Source: a virus
IMG/VR virus record: IMGVR_UViG_3300020195_000059
Coordinates: 1 to 42,581 of that record
DNA length: 42,581 nt
Reading direction: 5' to 3' (one strand)
The notes under the pieces were generated by a model. It worked only from the letters and a program-made list of their open reading frames with translations, did no database searches and was not told the DNA's origin. The number at the start of each line of letters is the position of its first letter. Position 1 is the stretch's first letter. A program made the position numbers and the translations under genes. Below are positions 38,457-42,581 of this stretch, piece after piece.

Positions 38457-39431
38457 ATGGAGGCCCCGAGATACTGCTCTTGGGCTCCGGACCGCCTCCT
38501 CCGAGAGCCCGCCGTCCGTAGGATGGGCGCGGAGGCCTTCGGCGGTTACTGCTCTCTCCTCGTCGAGATGTGGCTCGACGAGAAGGGCTCCCTTCCGAAC
38601 GACCAGAAGGAACTCGCCCTTCTCTCCCGGCTCGGAAAGGCGGGCTGGGCGCGACATAAGGACGCGATCCTCTCTCTCTTTTTTATCGAAAAGGAGAGGC
38701 TTCGCTCGGAAATAATCTACGAATCCCGAGAAAGATTCGAGAAGCGGTCCGAGGCCGGAAAGAAGGCGGTCGCGGCCCGTGAAGCAAAATACCGAAAAGT
38801 CGAACCTGAGAATGGATCGAACGATCATCGACCGATCATCGACCGATCATCGACCGATCATCGACCGATCATCGACCGATCATCTAAAGAGAAAGAGAAA
38901 GAGAAAGAGAAAGAGAAAGAGAAAGAGAAACCTCCCACTCCCTTACCCTCTCCCTGCGCGGCTTCGTCTCCGCCTCCGGCTCCGACCGGGTCGGGGTCGG
39001 TCTCTCTCTTCGAGGAATACTGGTCGGCATGGAAGACCCTCGGCGGGAAGACGACGCTGAACAAGAAGGCGACCCTCGAAGCCTATCGGAAGGCTCTGCG
39101 ACGGGGAGCCTCGGAGGACGACCTCGCGACCTCGGTGAAGGTCTACGACCGCTACCTGACCTATCGCTGTAAGAACGGGAAGCCCGACTCGCGCGACTTC
39201 ATTCCCATGCCGGAGACGTGGCTCAATCAGGATCGTTGGCAGTCGGAGTACCCGGAGGACGTCATCGAAGGGATGGCCGGAGACCCGGTCTCGGGTCGGG
39301 ACTTCTACTGGCGCGAGTTTAAGGATCGCGGACAGGTAACGGTCGGACGTTACAGGCTCGACGGTGCTGGCGGGAAGACCGAGGAGCCCTTCGACCTCGG
39401 CGCATGGCGGCAGGAGCAGAAGCTATTATGA
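38457..39431 (+). CDS. Replication initiator-like protein (DUF1376 N-terminal domain)
   Basis: 324 residues. Residues 1-100 match DUF1376 (YdaU-type): 'WAPDRLLREPAVRRMGAEAFGGYCSLLVEMWLDEKGSLPNDQKEL' and 'LFFIEKERLR'. Residues 123-158 are low complexity, encoded by 11-bp repeats and a GAGAAA tract (two copies of an 11-residue DHRPIIDRSS- unit, then (KE)7K). The C-terminal 170-270 ('SLFEEYWSAWKTLGGK', 'RYLTYRCKNGKPDSRDFIPMPETWLNQDRW') is common in phage replication proteins. The gene probably contains its own origin, as in lambda O. Confidence 0.7.
   Translation: MEAPRYCSWAPDRLLREPAVRRMGAEAFGGYCSLLVEMWLDEKGSLPNDQKELALLSRLGKAGWARHKDAILSLFFIEKERLRSEIIYESRERFEKRSEAGKKAVAAREAKYRKVEPENGSNDHRPIIDRSSTDHRPIIDRSSKEKEKEKEKEKEKEKPPTPLPSPCAASSPPPAPTGSGSVSLFEEYWSAWKTLGGKTTLNKKATLEAYRKALRRGASEDDLATSVKVYDRYLTYRCKNGKPDSRDFIPMPETWLNQDRWQSEYPEDVIEGMAGDPVSGRDFYWREFKDRGQVTVGRYRLDGAGGKTEEPFDLGAWRQEQKLL
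38823..38884 (+). repeat. Five 11-bp iterons inside the initiator gene (candidate origin)
   Basis: GATCATCGACC is repeated exactly five times (38823-38877), with a partial sixth (38878-38884). Each has a GATC site and the 11-bp period is near one helix turn, so the sites lie on one face of the DNA. Clusters at 9217 and 41130 share the core GATCATCGA. Confidence 0.9.
38886..38930 (+). repeat. 45-nt pure purine tract (AAAGAG repeats)
   Basis: Seven and a half copies of AAAGAG follow the iterons. Two thirds A with all purines on one strand, it is a natural candidate for duplex unwinding, resembling the AT-rich asymmetric part of the lambda origin. Confidence 0.85.
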
Positions 39432-39745
39432 CGACCCTGCTCTTCCTGAAGTCCTTCCTCTCCCGAGATCGCTTCGAGGACGCTCTCGCATGGGTTAAGG
39501 CCCAAGACAACCGGCTTTATCTGCCGGAGGAGAAGCTCTGGGTCCTCGACCTAGACACCAACCCCGACGACCCCTCCTTCGAGGACGAACTTGACAGCGT
39601 CCGCGAGGAAGGCTGGACTATCGTCGGCTCGACACTCTGGGACCCGTCCCTTCCCCTGCGGGATCACGCGGTCGCCCTCGCCTCCCTCGCGGACCTTGCG
39701 GTCGAGTCGCAATACCGCCAACCAAATAGGAACCCGAATAAATGA
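39428..39745 (+). CDS. Hypothetical replication-module protein, 105 aa
   Basis: ATG 39428 in an ATGA overlap; a longer in-frame start at 39404 lies in the previous gene. The product ('LKSFLSRDRFEDALAWVKAQDNRLYL...WVLDLDTNPDDPSFEDELDSVREEGWTIV') is helical and acidic. No family is recognised. Confidence 0.5.
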   Translation: MTTLLFLKSFLSRDRFEDALAWVKAQDNRLYLPEEKLWVLDLDTNPDDPSFEDELDSVREEGWTIVGSTLWDPSLPLRDHAVALASLADLAVESQYRQPNRNPNK

Positions 39746-40353
39746 AAATCATCCCCGAACCATGCTCCGTCTCGAAGGCGGAAGTCTCTTGGCTCGTCCG
39801 AGCCCTAGCCCGCGACTGCAGTCCGTCCATCTTAACCTACGGAGCCTTTATCCATTTTGATGGCGCGGCGAACCTCGTCACGTCCGATACCCATCGCCTC
39901 CACGTCCTCCGCCTCGGACCGTCCAAGCCCTTCGAGACGAAGCTCGTCGACCTGCGGCGGCTCGTCTTCGAGATGAGCTACGCGAAGGCTACGACCGCTT
40001 GGGTCGACGTCCTGCTCTCGACGTTCGAGATCGAGACGTTCGTCAAGAATGTCGTGGAGTTAGGCTCGGTCTACGCCAATCTCTTCCCGACGCGGCTCGG
40101 AACCTACCCGGACGTAGAGCGGGTCATCCCGAAGACGACGCGACAGGCCTCCGACGTCTTCGCCGTAAATTCCCGCTACTTCGTCGACGCGACGGTCCTG
40201 TCTGCCGTAAACGCTTTTCGGACGCTCATCTTAGCGGAGGGTCCGAATAAACCCATCATGTTTCGACCGAACGCGGAGCCGACTCGCTGGTTCGCGGTCG
40301 TCATGCCGATGAGTCTCGAAGGGGATTGGAGCAACAAGGAGAAATCGAAATGA
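39742..40353 (+). CDS. DNA sliding-clamp-like protein (DnaN domain)
   Basis: 203 residues. 'LTYGAFIHFDGAANLVTSDTHRLHVLRL' and 'TYPDVERVIP...FAVNSRYFVDATVLSAVNAFRTLILAEGPNKPIMFRPNAEPTRWFAVVMPM' match conserved parts of beta-clamp domains ('yPdy.rviP', 'pv.f......vvMPm'). It is shorter than the 370-residue three-domain clamp, so it may be a two-domain or trimeric clamp, or a clamp-like modulator. It lies between the initiator and SSB genes. Confidence 0.65.
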   Translation: MKIIPEPCSVSKAEVSWLVRALARDCSPSILTYGAFIHFDGAANLVTSDTHRLHVLRLGPSKPFETKLVDLRRLVFEMSYAKATTAWVDVLLSTFEIETFVKNVVELGSVYANLFPTRLGTYPDVERVIPKTTRQASDVFAVNSRYFVDATVLSAVNAFRTLILAEGPNKPIMFRPNAEPTRWFAVVMPMSLEGDWSNKEKSK

Positions 40354-40769
40354 GCCTGAATAGAATCTGTCTGATCGGTCGCCTAGGCCGCGACCCGGAG
40401 CTTCGGACGACGACGACGGGGAAGTCCGTCGCCAACTTCTCCCTCGCCGTTGACAAGCGGTTCAAGCCCGACGGCGACGGCCCGACCTGCGACTGGTTCC
40501 GGATCGTCGCATGGGGGAAGACCGCCGAGTTCGTCGCCAACTACCTGACCAAGGGTCGCCTAGTCGCGGTCGACGGTCGGGTCGAGACGCGGAAGTACAC
40601 GGTAGCGGACGGGAGCGAACGCGAGTCTATCGAAATCGTCGCGGAGTCCGTTCAGGGTCTCGACCGGCCCGACGACGAAACCGGAGCCCCAAAACAGGCC
40701 GCACACGCTGACAAGGCGAAGGCCGCGACTACCGGAGGGGATGAGTACGACCCCTTCGCGGACGGCTAG
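40350..40769 (+). CDS. ssb: Single-stranded DNA-binding protein
   Basis: 139 residues from ATG 40350 with AAGGAGA upstream and an ATGA overlap. OB fold 'LNRICLIGRLGRDPELRTTTTGKSVANFSLAVDKRF' and 'WFRIVAWGKTAEFVANYLTKGRLVAVDGRVETRKY' are SSB signatures. A disordered acidic linker ends in 'DEYDPFADG', similar to the D-D-D-I-P-F tip that binds partner proteins. Works with the Sak4-like ATPase. Confidence 0.9.
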   Translation: MSLNRICLIGRLGRDPELRTTTTGKSVANFSLAVDKRFKPDGDGPTCDWFRIVAWGKTAEFVANYLTKGRLVAVDGRVETRKYTVADGSERESIEIVAESVQGLDRPDDETGAPKQAAHADKAKAATTGGDEYDPFADG

Positions 40770-41471
40770 ATGAGACACCTAGACGCCCTATCCAGCGAAA
40801 TCGAAGAGTGGACCGCCCGGAACTTCCCGGGCGGGACCATCGACGGGATCGTCTCTCATCTCTCGAAGGAACACGCGGAATTGGTCGAGTCGGTCGCGTC
40901 CTACCTCGGGCCGTGGTCGGACCTCGACGGTCCCTTCTCTCCGGCCCGAGCCGCCGAGATGGGCGACGTCCGCAGGAACGACCTGCTCGACGAGATCGCG
41001 GACAACGTAATCCTGCTCATGCGGCTCACGTCCGCCCTCGAAGCCGACTTCCTCGAAACCGTCAATAACAAATGGGACGTCGTCCGGGAGCGGGATTACC
41101 TCGCATATCCTCGGGGCCGCCCAACGGTCGATCATCGAACGATCATCGAACGATCATCGAACGATCATCGATGGGTCGTGGCGACGACGATCCAATCCTC
41201 GGGGGAGCGGGTTTACCTCGCTCGGGAGCAGGGGTCGACGTTCTATCATCTGACGAAGAAGTCCGGGTCCGCCTATCTCTTCGAGTCGGAGGCGGAAGCG
41301 GAGGAGCTTATCGGGAACCTCTTCTTCGTCGACGACGGCGGGGTTCCGAAGAAGGGGGCCCCAACCCTGCAAGTTTTCCCGGCCTGTCCGTGGGTCTATC
41401 CCGCCGAGCCTCCCGAGCCGGCCTGCGACGGGGCGAGGATGTTGGAGGAGAAACCAAATGAGCGAGATTGA
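40770..41471 (+). CDS. MazG-like (DUF550) nucleotide pyrophosphohydrolase with C-terminal extension
   Basis: 233 residues. Residues 1-115 ('EEWTARNFPGGTIDGIVSHLSKEHAELVE', 'DLLDEIADNVILLMRLTSALEADFLETVNNKWDVVRERDY') fit the DUF550/dATP-dGTP pyrophosphohydrolase fold with its paired E-x2-E and E-x2-D metal motifs. After it, residues 121-135 are encoded by the third iteron cluster, then a distinct domain ('STFYHLTKKSGSAYLFESEAEAEELI'). It may lower nucleotide pools or host alarmones. The 3' end lies in a 52-bp duplicated segment. Confidence 0.65.
   Translation: MRHLDALSSEIEEWTARNFPGGTIDGIVSHLSKEHAELVESVASYLGPWSDLDGPFSPARAAEMGDVRRNDLLDEIADNVILLMRLTSALEADFLETVNNKWDVVRERDYLAYPRGRPTVDHRTIIERSSNDHRWVVATTIQSSGERVYLAREQGSTFYHLTKKSGSAYLFESEAEAEELIGNLFFVDDGGVPKKGAPTLQVFPACPWVYPAEPPEPACDGARMLEEKPNERD
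41130..41171 (+). repeat. Three 11-bp iterons in the MazG-like gene
   Basis: GATCATCGAAC is repeated three times (41130-41162), then nine further matching bases. It shares GATCATCGA with the other two clusters and is read in the same codon phase as in the initiator gene. Confidence 0.9.
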
Positions 41472-41485
41472 ACAAGAGGCGATGG
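41434..41485 (+). repeat. 52-bp direct repeat, copy 1
   Basis: Identical to 41935-41986. It carries GGAGGAG, the ATG and the first codons (MSEIEQEAM) of the following gene, so it is a ready-made translation start module. Confidence 0.9.
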
Positions 41486-41892
41486 CGCGAGGAGAAGCAA
41501 GCGTGAAGGGGCCTGTGTGCAAAGCCGACCATATCCTCCACGTCGCCATGTTCGGCATGAACGTTGGAGTCATCCACGACCGGGAGATGTTCACCGAGGA
41601 GTGCGCCAAGGTTGGTGTCGATGAACCTCACTTCGTCGCTGACGCCTGCGCTGTGTGGCTTCACAACAAGACCAGCAACCACTTTATCGTATGGCTTCGA
41701 GTGAACGCGAAACCCAAACTCGTCTACCACGAGTTCCTCCACACGGCCTTTCATATCTTGGAGGCGTGTGGGGTACCCACCGACCACGACAACCAGGAGG
41801 CCCTAGCGCACCTGCAAGGGCACCTGGTTGATCTTTACGCATCGTCCCGCAAAGACCAGCGACGACAGGGGGGGCATAAGCGTGGAAACTAA
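41458..41892 (+). CDS. HExxH putative zinc metallopeptidase-like protein, 144 aa
   Basis: Start ATG 41458 within the 52-bp repeat. H91-E92-F-L-H95 ('VYHEFLHTAFHILEACG') is a zinc metallopeptidase motif, followed by 'PTDHDNQEALAHLQGHLVDLY', where an acidic residue may be the third ligand. Related short phage proteins ('HE.lH...dil') are of unknown role. Composition and CCWGG sites differ from the backbone, suggesting recent gain. Confidence 0.55.
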   Translation: MSEIEQEAMARGEASVKGPVCKADHILHVAMFGMNVGVIHDREMFTEECAKVGVDEPHFVADACAVWLHNKTSNHFIVWLRVNAKPKLVYHEFLHTAFHILEACGVPTDHDNQEALAHLQGHLVDLYASSRKDQRRQGGHKRGN

Positions 41893-41962
41893 GGTTCTTG
41901 CCCTGACGGCGACCGCCCAGCCGACCTGCGGACCCGAGGATGTTGGAGGAGAAACCAAATGA
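41882..41962 (+). CDS. Micro-ORF, 26 aa (low confidence)
   Basis: GTG 41882 overlaps the end of the previous gene and its stop overlaps ATG 41959 (ATGA). It has no clear ribosome site and its sequence follows the repeat region, so it may be only a coupling element or chance. Confidence 0.2.
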   Translation: METKVLALTATAQPTCGPEDVGGETK

Positions 41963-41986
41963 GCGAGATTGAACAAGAGGCGATGG
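41935..41986 (+). repeat. 52-bp direct repeat, copy 2
   Basis: Identical to 41434-41485; it provides the ribosome site and the first codons of the 129-aa gene. Confidence 0.9.
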
Positions 41987-42348
41987 ACGAGTTACTGGAA
42001 ACGGCTAACGCGAAAATGGCGAAACTCGATGCACGGGTGAAGGAGTTGGAGCGGCTTCTGGACGTTGCGTTAGAGGAAGGCAACGCAGTTTGTCGGCCAT
42101 ACGACCGATTGACCAGAACCAGAATGAACGAAACCCGAATGCCTGATGTTGATGAGTTAGCGAATGGCATCGTCTCGCTGGTGTTCGGCGAGACTTACGA
42201 TGGACTGTACTGTTACCCTTGGTGGCGAAGGTCTTACGACTGGATTCCCGATGAGGGAAAGGATGAGGTTCGGGCGGACATAGTGAAGCAAGTCGGGGAT
42301 TATCTGTTCTTGTTTGAATACCTGCGTGGGCAGGAGGAGAAACCATGA
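41959..42348 (+). CDS. Coiled-coil accessory protein, 129 aa
   Basis: Shares its first nine residues with the HExxH gene through the 52-bp repeat, then diverges. 'ANAKMAKLDARVKELERLLDVALEEG' is a coiled coil; an 18-base segment encoding 'ARVKELE' recurs in the next gene. The rest ('GIVSLVFGETYDGLYCYPWWRRSYDWIP') is not recognised. Confidence 0.5.
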   Translation: MSEIEQEAMDELLETANAKMAKLDARVKELERLLDVALEEGNAVCRPYDRLTRTRMNETRMPDVDELANGIVSLVFGETYDGLYCYPWWRRSYDWIPDEGKDEVRADIVKQVGDYLFLFEYLRGQEEKP

Positions 42349-42581
42349 GCAAACAACTAGCAACGATGACGACCTGCTGCTGTATGATCCGCATAGGCGT
42401 GCGCGACCCTGACGTCATGCACTCTGCAAACTGCGCTTTGTACTCGTCGATTTGCGAGAAACTAGGGCAAACGATTGCCCTGTGCGACATGGCGCAGGTC
42501 GTGGCACTTGAGGCGCGGGTGAAGGAGTTGGAGTCCGCCCTGGAGTTCATCCGCGACGCTAAGGACGACGGCGAGAGTGCA
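42345..42581 (+). CDS. Cys-rich coiled-coil protein (3' partial)
   Basis: Starts at ATG 42345 (ATGA overlap), preceded by GGAGGAGAAACC like the two genes before it, and runs off the window. The visible 79 residues include 'TTCCCMIRIGVRD' and a coiled coil 'LEARVKELESALEFIRDAKDD' sharing 18 bases (42516-42533) with 42034-42051. Function unknown. Confidence 0.5.
   Translation, partial: MSKQLATMTTCCCMIRIGVRDPDVMHSANCALYSSICEKLGQTIALCDMAQVVALEARVKELESALEFIRDAKDDGESA

Noticed and set aside
38886-38930. AAAGAG tract as a sequencing artefact
   Set aside because: It keeps the reading frame and directly adjoins the iterons in an initiator gene, so a biological role is more likely.
1-42581. tRNA or other structured RNA genes
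   Set aside because: The gaps between genes are short and I saw no cloverleaf-type sequence in them; no other stable RNA could be supported.

Overview
The window is a continuous stretch of a tailed (siphovirus-like) bacteriophage genome. It has high GC with strongly C/G-biased third codon positions. Every supported gene lies on the + strand, packed with ATGA, TAATG or GTGA stop/start overlaps. Both ends cut through genes, and no terminase, integrase, holin or endolysin cassette is visible, so this is part of a larger phage or prophage. The host is a high-GC bacterium that the sequence alone does not identify. The tail tip cassette (DUF2460, DUF2163, NlpC/P60, GTA TIM-barrel-like hub) is the kind shared with gene transfer agents.

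Layout. 1-1.4 kb: a Cys/His zinc-motif protein (partial), an unknown protein and a small lipoprotein. 1.5-12.8 kb: head module with a DUF935-type portal, a ParB-fold protein, a TET-associated-type glycosyltransferase, a DUF6527-like protein, a giant MuF protein, a capsid protease/scaffold, a decoration-type protein and the major capsid protein. 12.9-26 kb: connector and tail genes (adaptors, HK97 gp10-like protein, tail tube, frameshifted chaperones, tape measure, GTA-like distal tail and hub). 26-29.7 kb: tail fibre/accessory genes, including a GH-A clan glycoside hydrolase. 29.7-36.9 kb: short early genes under repeated promoters, with a ParB, a Gam-like protein, small HTH proteins and a RuvC-like nuclease. 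37-41.5 kb: replication module with a Sak4-like ATPase, a DUF1376/O-like initiator, a sliding-clamp-like protein, SSB and a MazG-like pyrophosphohydrolase. 41.4-42.6 kb: tandem accessory genes with duplicated 5' ends.

Most notable are five things. (1) The 1291-residue MuF head protein carries a ParB-like segment, a PI3K/HipA-like kinase domain and an ADP-ribosyltransferase domain, so it looks like a multi-effector that could travel in the virion. (2) A lambda-like candidate replication origin lies inside the initiator gene: five phased 11-bp GATC-containing repeats followed by a 45-nt purine tract. Related repeats occur at two other loci. (3) A 14-bp inverted repeat, consensus TATYGKTAMCRATA, sits between the -35 and -10 elements of several early promoters and suggests one regulon. 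(4) The backbone almost lacks GCWGC and CCWGG sites, whereas recently acquired patches contain CCWGG. (5) A tail tube protein has a strong internal start and a beta domain shared with the decoration protein.

How the genes fit together: the left two thirds builds a capsid and a roughly 150 nm tail (from tape-measure length) and may load effector and sugar-modification functions. The right third replicates and recombines the genome, with short regulated early operons between the two parts.
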